From Ignavibacteriales bacterium (GTDB lineage Bacteria; Bacteroidota; Ignavibacteria; UBA10030; SZUA-254): a DNA stretch of 12,582 nucleotides. The notes beneath the pieces were generated by a model, which worked only from the letters and a program-made list of their open reading frames with translations, was not told the origin of the DNA and did no database searches. Positions 1 through 7,564 of this stretch are shown piece by piece (positions within the stretch are counted from its first letter, which is position 1; each line of letters starts with the position of its first letter). Made by a program: the position numbers and the translations under genes. The stretch lies in NCBI GenBank assembly GCA_016207985.1, contig JACQYX010000127.1, positions 1 through 12,582 on the forward strand, in the 5' to 3' direction.

Positions 1-153
1 ACATTGATGACGGGCGAGCAGTTAGCCGGATCGTACGAGATGGAGTGGAACGGAACAGATTCACATAATCAGGTTGTTCCGACAGGTATCTACTTCATCC
101 GAATGAATGCCGATAACTTCTCCGCAGTCCAAAAGATTATGGTGATGAAGTAA
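1..153 (+). CDS. C-terminal fragment of a secreted protein with FlgD/T9SS type A-like sorting domain
   Basis: Only the last 50 codons are inside the window; the gene enters from the left edge in frame 1 and ends at a TAA at 151-153. The fragment shows the usual end of a FlgD Ig-like / type IX secretion C-terminal domain: a W-N-G-T-D turn around residues 16-20, then V-P-T-G-I-Y-F-I-R, then a final strand ending K-I-M-V-M-K. In Bacteroidota and Ignavibacteria such tails direct export through the outer membrane by the type IX system or sit as Ig-like folds at the end of large surface proteins. The passenger lies outside the window, so its function cannot be stated. A strong terminator follows directly. 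Confidence 0.75.
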   Translation, partial: TLMTGEQLAGSYEMEWNGTDSHNQVVPTGIYFIRMNADNFSAVQKIMVMK

Positions 154-174
154 TGTATAATTGAAACACATCTC

Positions 175-208
175 AAAACCCAAGCTGGTTCCCCGGCTTG
201 GGTTTTTT
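175..208 (+). terminator. Rho-independent terminator after the secreted-protein gene
   Basis: A perfect 11-bp inverted repeat (AAAACCCAAGC at 175-185 and GCTTGGGTTTT at 196-206) encloses a 10-nt loop and runs into a T tract at 203-208, 22 nt after the TAA of the upstream gene. It isolates that gene from dus. Because the 5' arm starts with A's, the hairpin could also work on the opposite strand, but no minus-strand gene reads into it. The rest of the 154-310 gap holds only an AT-rich stretch before dus; I see no convincing promoter hexamers there. Confidence 0.9.
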
Positions 209-310
209 ATTCCCACCAGAGGCGGGCGAGGATCTGTTACTCCACCCCTTGTCGCTGGGTAGTGCATTTGCATCGGATAAATATTTTAGATAGTTTATTT
301 AATATAGACA

Positions 311-1282
311 ATGCAAATTGGTAAGATCAACATACCGAACGCAATTCTACTCGCTCCTATGGAAGATGTAACAGACATCGCATTTCGCCTTATCTGTAAA
401 CGTCTCGGTGCGGATTTAGTATATACTGAATTCATCAATTCAGAAGGACTAATCCGCAATTCTGAAAAAACTAAACAGAAAATGTTGTTTCTCCCAAGCG
501 AGCGACCCCTTGGAATTCAGATCTATGGCAACTCAGATTCTTCGATGGAGCGTGCAGCACAAATGGCTGAAGAACTCCAACCTGATCTTATCGATATCAA
601 CGCCGGCTGCTGGGTACGGAAAGTTATTAGACATGGAGCAGGTGCAGGATTGTTACAAGACCTCAAGAAAATGGAGCGTATGATTTCGAGTGTTGTGAAA
701 GCTGTTAAACTGCCGGTCACGGTAAAAACACGATTAGGGTGGGATGAACGATCAAAGAAAATTGTTGAAGTTGCAAGAATAGTTGAAGATGCAGGTGCAC
801 AAGCTCTAACGATTCACTGCCGTACGCGATCACAAGGACAAAAGGGCAAACCGGATTATAGTCTTATCCCTGATGTTAAAAAAGCAGTAAAGATACCTAT
901 CATCGTCAATGGCGGCATAACTTCGGCAATTATCGCAGAAGAAGTATTTGCTACAACAGGTTGAGATGGGATAATGGTCGCAAGAGGTGCAATCGACAAT
1001 CCATATATATTCGGTGAGATTAAACAATATTTATCAGTGGGTGAATTACTTCCACAACCCTCAATCGAAGATCGTATCAAATTGTTAGTCGAGCATCTTA
1101 ATCTTGCCGTACAATTTAAAGGCGAGCGTAAAGCATGTTTCGAGATTCGCAAACATTACAGTGGATATCTTCGGAATTTCCCTGGTGTATCAAAATTGAG
1201 GATAGATCTGATGCAATTCACTGAATCGCAATCCATAATAAACCGACTCAACGATCATTTGATTTCTATTCATCTGGAGTGA
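311..1282 (+). pseudogene. dus: tRNA-dihydrouridine synthase, interrupted by one in-frame TGA
   Basis: This is a TIM-barrel FMN enzyme that reduces uridine to dihydrouridine in tRNA using NADPH. Seen: L-A-P-M-E-D-V-T-D near residues 14-22, the catalytic-cysteine motif N-A-G-C at 97-100, V-K-T-R-L-G-W around 138-144, I-H-C-R-T-R-S at 168-174 and the phosphate-binding N-G-G-I at 200-203. Codon 218 (962-964) is TGA. The same frame continues at once with D-G-I-M-V-A-R-G-A, the second FMN-phosphate motif, and a normal C-terminal helical domain to a TGA at 1280-1282. Full length would be 323 codons before the stop, normal for the family. The product ending at 964 would lack part of the FMN site and the tRNA-binding domain. 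It is either a recent nonsense mutation or a consensus error. The catalytic motif is GCW rather than the usual GCP. No Shine-Dalgarno is visible before the ATG. The Dus subfamily cannot be fixed. Confidence 0.88.
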
Positions 1283-1314
1283 AGGAACTCGAAAATATTT
1301 AGAATACTTCTTAT

Positions 1315-1320
1315 TATAAT
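1315..1320 (+). promoter_or_regulatory. Possible -10 element upstream of polX
   Basis: A perfect TATAAT lies 24 nt before the polX ATG, in the 61-nt gap after dus. No good -35 hexamer is found at 16-18 nt spacing (the sequence there is an A/T run), so it is only a weak candidate. It would let polX be expressed independently of dus. Confidence 0.3.
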
Positions 1321-1343
1321 CCGATAAGATTAAAACATACGAC

Positions 1344-3110
1344 ATGGATAAAAAAGATATCTCTCAAATACTTGAGGAAATCGGTACTCTTCTTGAACTT
1401 AAGGGTGAGAATCCATTCAAATGTCGTGCTTACCACAATGCCTCACGCATAATTGGTTCATTGACACATGATATCCATGAACTAATCGTCTCCGGTGAAC
1501 TCCAAAAAATAAAAGGAATCGGCTCCGGGCTGGCAGAAAAAATCACAGAGCTGGTGAATACCGGTAAGTTGAAATATTATGATGAATTAAAAAAGTCTCT
1601 GCCTGGCGGTTTATTTTCAATGCTTCGAGTACAAGGACTCGGTCCGAAAAAGGTAAAATTACTCTACGAAAAACTGGATATCAAAAATCTCGATCAACTT
1701 AAAACCGCGGCTGAGGAACACAAACTTACTAAGCTTGACGGCTTCGGTGAAAAGACGGAAGAAAATATTCTCAAAGGTATTGCCTTGCTCGAAAAGCACA
1801 TCGATAAACATCTTTATTCAACAGCAAAAGAAGCTGCAGATCGGATTGTGGAAATTCTACGAAAACAAAAAGGCATTATCAGATGTGAAGTTGCCGGCAG
1901 CTTACGCCGCCGCAAAGAAATCATCGGGGATATCGATATTCTCGTTAGCACCAAGCCATCTGCAGCTAAACAGATAATGGGATTATTTACGTCACATCAA
2001 GACGTGGAGAAAATCATCTCGAAAGGCGAGACAAAATCAAGTGTACTCTTGAAATCGGGTATTAACTCCGATTTACGTGTCGTCAACGATGATGAGTTCG
2101 CATTTGCACTCGCTTATTTCACAGGTAGCAAAGAGCATAACATTGAAATGCGCTCGCGGGCTAAAAAGTTTGGGTGGAGTTTAAACGAATACGGCTTTTC
2201 TAATCTCAACAGCGAACAAAAACGCGGTCAAGCAAAACAATTAATCCCTTGTAAAACAGAGGATGATATTTACAAAGCATTAAAACTCATGTATATCCCC
2301 CCAGAATTACGTGAGAACGATGGAGAAATTGAAGCTGCGAGTAGCGGTAAACTTCCGAAACTGGTTGATGTTAAAGATATCCGGGGAACATTCCACTGCC
2401 ACAGTACATACAGTGATGGCTCGAATACGCTTCGAGAATTAGCAGAGGCAGCACAAACGCACGGATGGGAGTATTTGGGAATAGCAGATCACAGCAAAGC
2501 TGCCGCATATGCCGGCGGATTGAGCGAAGAAAAAGTGAAACTTCAGCTCATCGAAATCGATAAACTGAATAACGGTTTCAAGAACTTTCGATTATTGAAA
2601 GGAACGGAAGTCGACATATTACCTGATGGTGAGTTAGATTGGAATAATGTCCAAAGGACTCCTTTCGGAGGAATATTGGAAAGATTTGATTACGTTATTG
2701 CCGCAATCCACAGCAAGTTTAAGATGACCGAAGCCGAAGCTACTAAACGAACCATAAAAGCGTTAAAAAATAAATATGTAACAATGCTTGCACATCCAAC
2801 GGGTCGACTCTTGTTAGAACGTGACGGTTATCCAATCAATATGAGAGAGGTAATAGATGCGGCATCGGATTACGGAAAAATCATCGAGATAAACGCTCAT
2901 CCCCAACGACTTGATCTTGATTGGCGTTTTTGTAAATATGCGAAAGAAAAAGGAGTGAAAGTCTCCATAAATCCCGATGCACATAACATCGATGGATTGA
3001 GAGACGTTGAATTCGGATTTGGAATTGCACGTAAGGGTTGGCTTGAAAAGTCGGATATATTAAACACACTAACATTGAACTCGTTACAAAAATATTTGAA
3101 TATTAAATAG
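1344..3110 (+). CDS. polX: DNA polymerase/3'-5' exonuclease PolX (family X polymerase plus PHP domain)
   Basis: This is a bacterial family X repair polymerase that fills short gaps in base-excision repair; the PHP domain supplies metal-dependent 3'-5' exonuclease/AP-processing activity. Seen in its 588 residues: an N-terminal helical 8-kDa-like domain with a helix-hairpin-helix (K-G-I-G-S-G-L-A, 57-64); further HhH-like turns at 97-103 and 132-137; the nucleotidyltransferase signature G-S-L-R-R-R with catalytic G-D-I-D-I-L (Asp196, Asp198) and a third Asp in D-L-R-V-V (243). The PHP domain carries H-C-H-S-T-Y-S-D-G (351-359), A-D-H-S (381-384), I-H-S-K-F, L-A-H-P and N-P-D-A-H. Length is near the usual 570-580. 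Residues 436-442 look like a 7-residue insertion in the PHP domain, encoded by a palindromic 21-bp stretch. It stops with TAG, 12 nt before the LiaF-like gene. Confidence 0.96.
   Translation: MDKKDISQILEEIGTLLELKGENPFKCRAYHNASRIIGSLTHDIHELIVSGELQKIKGIGSGLAEKITELVNTGKLKYYDELKKSLPGGLFSMLRVQGLGPKKVKLLYEKLDIKNLDQLKTAAEEHKLTKLDGFGEKTEENILKGIALLEKHIDKHLYSTAKEAADRIVEILRKQKGIIRCEVAGSLRRRKEIIGDIDILVSTKPSAAKQIMGLFTSHQDVEKIISKGETKSSVLLKSGINSDLRVVNDDEFAFALAYFTGSKEHNIEMRSRAKKFGWSLNEYGFSNLNSEQKRGQAKQLIPCKTEDDIYKALKLMYIPPELRENDGEIEAASSGKLPKLVDVKDIRGTFHCHSTYSDGSNTLRELAEAAQTHGWEYLGIADHSKAAAYAGGLSEEKVKLQLIEIDKLNNGFKNFRLLKGTEVDILPDGELDWNNVQRTPFGGILERFDYVIAAIHSKFKMTEAEATKRTIKALKNKYVTMLAHPTGRLLLERDGYPINMREVIDAASDYGKIIEINAHPQRLDLDWRFCKYAKEKGVKVSINPDAHNIDGLRDVEFGFGIARKGWLEKSDILNTLTLNSLQKYLNIK
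2649..2669 (+). repeat. 21-bp partly palindromic in-frame insertion within polX
   Basis: Codons 436-442 (V-Q-R-T-P-F-G) interrupt an otherwise normal PHP-domain segment: the residues before (G-E-L-D-W-N-N) and after (G-I-L-E-R-F-D-Y-V-I-A) join without a gap to the spacing I recall for Bacillus subtilis PolX. The 21 bp contain the inverted repeat AAAGGA (2653-2658) / TCCTTT (2660-2665) around one C, with outer arms TCC (2650-2652) and GGA (2667-2669) offset by one base. An alternative hairpin is CTCC (2659-2662) / GGAG (2667-2670) with a TTTC loop. I found no second copy in this window. That it is a mobile or repeated palindromic element is inference. Confidence 0.5.
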
Positions 3111-3122
3111 AAGGGATTCAGT

Positions 3123-3689
3123 ATGCGAAATTTATTTTGGGGGATCGTCTTTATTACGTTTGGTGTCCTTTTCCTTCTTGATAATTTGGGCTATGCCGAT
3201 ATCAGCGAGATCATTCACGATTATTGGCCCCTTATTCTAATTATCTGGGGATTCAGCATCCTGACAAGAAGCAAATCACGTCATCGACCCCCGCAAGTTG
3301 AAATAACTCAACAATCTGCATCTGATGTGCTCCATCAATCCAACATCTTCGGCGACCTTTTCACAAAGATAATATCGCAAAACTTCAAAGGAGGCTCTAT
3401 CAACACAGTCTTCGGAGACTGCGAAATTGATTTATCTGGTTCATCATTTGCTGAAGGTGAGCATGAGCTAAAAATTCATGGTGTGTTCGGTGATTCATTC
3501 ATTATCTTACCGAAAGACGCTCCGGTTTCGATAACGGCAAGTTCAGTATTCGGAGATTTAGCAATTTATGGGCAACAAAAAAGTGGTTTCTCGGCTGATA
3601 TACAATATAAAACTCCTTCTTATTCAACAACCGATAGAAGAATGAAAATAATCATCACGAAGGTTTTCGGTGATATTAGAGTTGAATAA
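3123..3689 (+). CDS. LiaF/LiaI-like membrane protein with VFGD repeats
   Basis: This small 188-residue protein has two N-terminal membrane helices (about 4-20 and 34-48, the first with F-G-V-L-F-L-L-D-N-L-G), matching the LiaI/LiaF-like transmembrane domain, then a basic linker and a soluble beta-rich domain. The soluble part carries five [IV]-F-G-D motifs (residues 75, 96, 121, 142 and 181), the pattern of the LiaF C-terminal / DUF2154-type beta solenoid. LiaF in Bacillus restrains the LiaRS cell-envelope stress system. Here no LiaRS pair is adjacent, so the role is unknown beyond a likely envelope-associated sensor or scaffold. A good Shine-Dalgarno (AAGGG, 8 nt before the ATG) lies in the 12-nt gap after polX. 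The stop codon is 1 nt before the nth ATG, so the three genes are probably one transcript. Confidence 0.85.
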   Translation: MRNLFWGIVFITFGVLFLLDNLGYADISEIIHDYWPLILIIWGFSILTRSKSRHRPPQVEITQQSASDVLHQSNIFGDLFTKIISQNFKGGSINTVFGDCEIDLSGSSFAEGEHELKIHGVFGDSFIILPKDAPVSITASSVFGDLAIYGQQKSGFSADIQYKTPSYSTTDRRMKIIITKVFGDIRVE

Positions 3690-3690
3690 C

Positions 3691-4347
3691 ATGAAATACG
3701 AAAAAGAAAAATTAGAAGAGAAAAAAGAACGAGCTTATACTATTTTAACTCGTCTCAAGAAAATATATCCAACCGCATCCACTGCACTTCACCATACTTC
3801 AGCACTTGAACTCCTTGTAGCAACAATCCTCTCAGCTCAATGTACAGATGAGAGAGTTAATCTAGTTACTAAAGCTTTATTCAGCAAGTACCATACTACA
3901 AACGAATTCGCAGATGCAAATCGAGCTGAGCTTGAACGAATAATAAAATCCACAGGTTTTTATCGAGCGAAAGCAAACAGCATTATCAATTGCTGTAAAA
4001 TGCTTGTAGAAAAACATGGAGGAGTGGTTCCGGATACTATGGAAGATCTTGTCAAGTTACCGGGAGTTGGAAGAAAAACCGCAAACGTTATTTTAGGGAA
4101 TTTCTACGGTAAAACGGAAGGTATCGTAGTAGACACACATGTGAAAAGGTTATCGGAACTATTGGAATTAACAAAGCAAACCGAGCCAGAAAAGATAGAA
4201 GTCGATCTGATGCAAATTATCCCAAAGAAAAATTGGATCGCTGCGGGGAATATACTTATTTTACATGGACGTAATATTTGTACGGCACGGAATCCGAGAT
4301 GCAAAGAATGCAAGGTGAATGATCTATGCCCCTCTGCAAAGGATTGA
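3691..4347 (+). CDS. nth: Endonuclease III (DNA glycosylase/AP lyase)
   Basis: This base-excision repair enzyme removes oxidised pyrimidines and cleaves the abasic site by beta-elimination. Seen in 218 residues: L-S-A-Q-C-T-D (48-53), helix-hairpin-helix L-P-G-V-G-R-K-T-A with catalytic Lys129, V-V-D-T-H-V-K-R-L with catalytic Asp148, and a complete [4Fe-4S] ligand set C197-X6-C204-X2-C207-X5-C213. The length is slightly above the usual ~211. I chose the ATG at 3691, 1 nt after the LiaF-like stop. A GTG at 3670, preceded by GAAGG 6 nt upstream, would add 7 residues and overlap the upstream gene; it cannot be excluded. It is co-directional with polX, so two repair enzymes sit in one cluster. 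The TGA stop is 3 nt from the comEC stop on the other strand. Confidence 0.97.
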   Translation: MKYEKEKLEEKKERAYTILTRLKKIYPTASTALHHTSALELLVATILSAQCTDERVNLVTKALFSKYHTTNEFADANRAELERIIKSTGFYRAKANSIINCCKMLVEKHGGVVPDTMEDLVKLPGVGRKTANVILGNFYGKTEGIVVDTHVKRLSELLELTKQTEPEKIEVDLMQIIPKKNWIAAGNILILHGRNICTARNPRCKECKVNDLCPSAKD

Positions 4348-4350
4348 GTT

Positions 4351-6630
4351 TCACCTCCAATCTACAACGCTCCATGTTTCACCATCCGTTTCCATCACCA
4401 CGGCACCAGACTCATCCGTCCTGAAAAGCTCACAACCAACATCCTTTATTCTTTGAATTACTTCGCCCGATGGATGGTTAAATTTATTTTTGGCTCCGAC
4501 TGAAATCACTGCTTTCTCTGGTTTAATTAATTGAAGATACGTTTCCGAAGTGCCACTACTGCTTCCGTGATGAGCCACTTTAAGCACATCGCTTCGGATA
4601 AAATTACCAAACCTCTTAATTATAAATGTTTCTGCCTCATCTTCAGCATCACCAGTAAGTAGTAAGGATGTTTTTCCATACACCAACTTCAATACAATCG
4701 ATTGGTTATTTACGTTATACGACTTGTTCACATAATCGGTAAGTAAAGTTTTTGGTGGATTCAATATATACAATCGATAATGATTCGATTGATCAATTAA
4801 TGATTGAGCATATGAATGTAATCGAGGAAGTCCAATGGAGTCGATAATGTGATGATAATCCTGACATAGTGCCGACCTACACTCGAATTTCGTGTCTATC
4901 ACTTGATCGATTTTAAGCTGCCGCATTATGGTAGGAACTCCTCCGAGATGATCTGCGTCGGGATGACTGATAAGCAACGAATTAATTCTATCGACATGTT
5001 TATATTTTAAAAATGGGATGATAAATCTTGCTCCTGCATCCGATGCAAATGTTTTCGGTCCACCATCTACCAACATTGTTTTGCCGTCATTTTTCATTAT
5101 TTCACTCTTTCCAACATTGACCACTACACCGATGACGGCATAGAACATCAATGTAGCAAAGAATGAGAACCGAGCATCAATATATGCAAATGGAAGATTG
5201 CCAAAGAAAGCGACAAGTTTTAGCAATAACCAAGTAACAAATGATGTCACTTCTGCATAAATTGAAGCCAACCATGAAGAAATATATGAGATTGCAACCA
5301 TCAACATACCGAGCGCTAAAATTAAATTTGACAATGGAACGATCACCAAATTAGCTACAAAACTAATCAGCGATATCTTCCCAAAATAAAGAGATGTAAA
5401 TGGCAATGTTCCAATACCGGCAGCTATCGAAACCGAAAACAATGCAAAAATGAGAACGACAATTTTATTATCACGAAATTTTTCAGAAATAAGTTCCCTA
5501 ACTTTGTTGATTTTGGGATAGAGATAAACGATTGAAAAAACTGCCGTAAACGAGAGTTGAAATCCGGGCTGAAGGAACTGTTTCGCATCGATCAAGAGAA
5601 GAATAATGGCAGAAAATGCAAGTGCATTGTAGATATCATTTTTTCTTTCTAAAAGTTTCCCTCCAAGAAAAACAATCGCCATAATGACCGATCTCGTTAC
5701 TGATGGAGCGCTCCCAGTCAGAAATATATAATAAACCAGAAGTAAACATGTTATTATGATTCTCAACTTCTCAGGGATTCTCAGTACCTGAAGAATGACT
5801 AATAGAATGAACGTAACAATTGCAACGTGCAGTCCCGAGACAGCGAGTATATGCATCACTCCCGAATTGATGAACGCGGTTTTAATCTCAACAGGTATCT
5901 CGCTTCGCTCACCTATGACTAAACCCTTCAGGAATTTCGCTTCTTCACCACCAATATAGCGATCAATATTTTCCGCAACAGAGCGGCGCACGGGATATAC
6001 AAGTGAGGATAAAATATTCTGTTTCGTGCTCGATAAAATATTAGTACTATCCATTTTGTTGGGATAGTAACGCGCATATATGTTATTGAGATTTAGATAA
6101 TTCTTGAGATCGAATTCACCTGGATTTCGAGCAGTCCGGATAGTAGCTAATTCTCCTTCCAGTAAAATTCTTCTCCCATACGTTAAATACTTAAGGATAG
6201 AACTGTCGATCTTGTTTTTTAAAATAGATACGAGAACACCTCCGCTGACCCGACAGCATTTACCGTTATAATTGATTGACTCAGCTTCGACGGCAAATCT
6301 TACTGATTGATCGGATATTCGAGGAAGATCAGTAACACTTGCCTTTAGAAAGATGGTTTTTCCAGGCATAATATAATTTGAAACACTATCGTCCGAAAAA
6401 TATTTCGAATCATAAGTTATTTTCAGTACGCCAAACAACATAAGAATCATGAATACAACCGCAGCCAATAAATACCTTAGTTTTTCGGTAAGGCTAAAGA
6501 TTATAAAAAGGCAGATGAATAAGACAAGTGATAGAAATGTGGGATATATGGGTATCTGAAATTTCCATCCCAATATGATACCGAGGATAAAAGGGAAAAC
6601 AAACTTCATCGCTGGACGATTTGTAAACAA
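4351..6630 (-). CDS. comEC: ComEC/Rec2-type DNA uptake channel with shortened MBL domain
   Basis: This inner-membrane protein forms the channel for single-stranded DNA during natural transformation; its metallo-beta-lactamase-like C-terminal domain is thought to degrade the non-transported strand. Seen in 759 residues: N-terminal helices; a soluble OB-like segment ending G-E-F-D-L-K-N-Y-L; the Competence domain with H-I-L-A-V-S-G-L-H-V and many helices; then the MBL domain with D-G-K-T-M-L-V-D-G-G, S-H-P-D-A-D-H-L-G-G, L-T-G-D-A-E and V-A-H-H-G-S-S. The last helix runs directly into N-V-G-K-S-E (505-510), where family members have a longer linker and DVGQGD; about 40-60 residues seem lost. 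The start is a TTG with AGGGAG about 8 nt upstream; the ATG at codon 8 (6609) has no ribosome site. It follows the metalloenzyme gene by 17 nt. Confidence 0.93.
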   Translation of the reverse strand: MFTNRPAMKFVFPFILGIILGWKFQIPIYPTFLSLVLFICLFIIFSLTEKLRYLLAAVVFMILMLFGVLKITYDSKYFSDDSVSNYIMPGKTIFLKASVTDLPRISDQSVRFAVEAESINYNGKCCRVSGGVLVSILKNKIDSSILKYLTYGRRILLEGELATIRTARNPGEFDLKNYLNLNNIYARYYPNKMDSTNILSSTKQNILSSLVYPVRRSVAENIDRYIGGEEAKFLKGLVIGERSEIPVEIKTAFINSGVMHILAVSGLHVAIVTFILLVILQVLRIPEKLRIIITCLLLVYYIFLTGSAPSVTRSVIMAIVFLGGKLLERKNDIYNALAFSAIILLLIDAKQFLQPGFQLSFTAVFSIVYLYPKINKVRELISEKFRDNKIVVLIFALFSVSIAAGIGTLPFTSLYFGKISLISFVANLVIVPLSNLILALGMLMVAISYISSWLASIYAEVTSFVTWLLLKLVAFFGNLPFAYIDARFSFFATLMFYAVIGVVVNVGKSEIMKNDGKTMLVDGGPKTFASDAGARFIIPFLKYKHVDRINSLLISHPDADHLGGVPTIMRQLKIDQVIDTKFECRSALCQDYHHIIDSIGLPRLHSYAQSLIDQSNHYRLYILNPPKTLLTDYVNKSYNVNNQSIVLKLVYGKTSLLLTGDAEDEAETFIIKRFGNFIRSDVLKVAHHGSSSGTSETYLQLIKPEKAVISVGAKNKFNHPSGEVIQRIKDVGCELFRTDESGAVVMETDGETWSVVDWR

Positions 6631-6647
6631 CGTTAAAGCTCCCTAAT

Positions 6648-7562
6648 TCATTCCATTAGTTTAATGATAGCCGGTGTAATTTCCGTTATTTTCTTTACAT
6701 TCGATGTCAATCGACGATGATGTTTACCGTATGCAATCAATGGAACCGGATTCCTTGTATGACTTTTGATTGAAAGGTCTTCGATATTTCCATGATCGCT
6801 TGTGATAATTAATAGCATTGATTTCATATCGAACCATTCGATGATGCCGCCGATAAGGGTATCTAATATTTCGAGTACTTCGACAGCTTCTTTCATCGAC
6901 TGACTATGCCCCGCATGATCGGTATAAAAATATTCATAAATCACAAAATCATACTTCTCAGTTAATCGTACCAACCTTTTACCAGCATTTTGTGGTGTTA
7001 TTATAGGGATGTGAGGATAACCCAATTTATGCCATCGCTCGTTTGTTATATCGGCAGAAAGTGATCTTCCTTTTTCTAATGATCTGTGGTCGTTTAGCTT
7101 ACCTCCCGACGACAACCAGGCATATGTAATGGCTGTCGAGCGATTTTTTGTTGCAAGATATTCAAAAAATTGATGTGGAAACGAATTGGCAAAAAAACAT
7201 CTTCTGCCGTTTTGACGAAGGTGCTGGAAAATATTTTTCTCTGCAACAATCGGTTTTAATGAAGAATAGAGATAAGGTCCAAAATGTTTACCAATGAGTC
7301 GGGCAGTATTAATTCCGGTGAGGAGTGCAGCTTGCCCTGTGCCACTTTGCGGATAATCAGGCAATCCAAGCGTCGCATTTAGTGGAGCTACTGATGCAAC
7401 TGTATTCTCTCTATGTGTATCGCGAAGATGTGGAATTCTCCCTCCAAAGAACGATTGCAATGTCGGCAAGTTCGCATTGAAGAAAGGATTATGATTTAGG
7501 TCCTTCTTCCCAATTCCGACTCCATCAAGGAATAGAAGTAAAGTATGTGGATGCTTTCCCAT
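6648..7562 (-). CDS. Alkaline phosphatase-superfamily metalloenzyme (phosphoglycerate mutase-like)
   Basis: This 304-residue cytoplasmic enzyme belongs to the alkaline phosphatase / cofactor-independent phosphoglycerate mutase superfamily. Seen: first metal ligand in L-F-L-D-G-V-G-I-G (Asp13), the nucleophile loop Q-S-G-T-G-Q-A-A-L-L-T-G (Ser73/Thr75), Y-T-D-H-A-G-H-S (Asp215, His216, His219), T-S-D-H-G-N-I-E-D (Asp256, His257) and a last ligand in H-T-R-N-P-V-P (His268). These make a full two-metal site. It is much shorter than iPGM (~510) and lacks room for its large insert domain, so it is not a standard glycolytic mutase. The substrate is unknown; phosphomutase, phosphatase or nucleotide hydrolase activity are all possible. 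It starts 2 nt after the stop of the MA-like gene without a clear Shine-Dalgarno, suggesting translational coupling. Confidence 0.85.
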   Translation of the reverse strand: MGKHPHTLLLFLDGVGIGKKDLNHNPFFNANLPTLQSFFGGRIPHLRDTHRENTVASVAPLNATLGLPDYPQSGTGQAALLTGINTARLIGKHFGPYLYSSLKPIVAEKNIFQHLRQNGRRCFFANSFPHQFFEYLATKNRSTAITYAWLSSGGKLNDHRSLEKGRSLSADITNERWHKLGYPHIPIITPQNAGKRLVRLTEKYDFVIYEYFYTDHAGHSQSMKEAVEVLEILDTLIGGIIEWFDMKSMLLIITSDHGNIEDLSIKSHTRNPVPLIAYGKHHRRLTSNVKKITEITPAIIKLME

Positions 7563-7564
7563 TA

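Noticed and set aside
61..273. Minus-strand open frame over the secreted-protein tail and terminator.
   Set aside because: It crosses the terminator hairpin and the end of the plus-strand gene, and has no family features.
303..308. TATAGA as a -10 element for dus.
   Set aside because: It ends only 2 nt before the ATG, so transcription would start inside the gene; no matching -35 was seen.
523..720. Minus-strand open frame inside dus.
   Set aside because: It is a shadow of the dus reading frame without domain features.
962..998. Selenocysteine at the dus TGA, with a weak hairpin just downstream (arms GTC/GAC at 977-979 and 995-997, inner GCA/TGC, loop AGAGG about 18 nt after TGA).
   Set aside because: The stem is short and bulged, the loop lacks a convincing SelB-binding GU pattern, the aligned Cys is not the catalytic one (that is Cys100), and the prmC TGA does not fall on a Cys site. 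No sel genes are visible.
1735..1977. Plus-strand open frame in another phase inside polX.
   Set aside because: It lies wholly within the polymerase domain coding region and has low-complexity, Lys/Ser-rich composition with no start signal.
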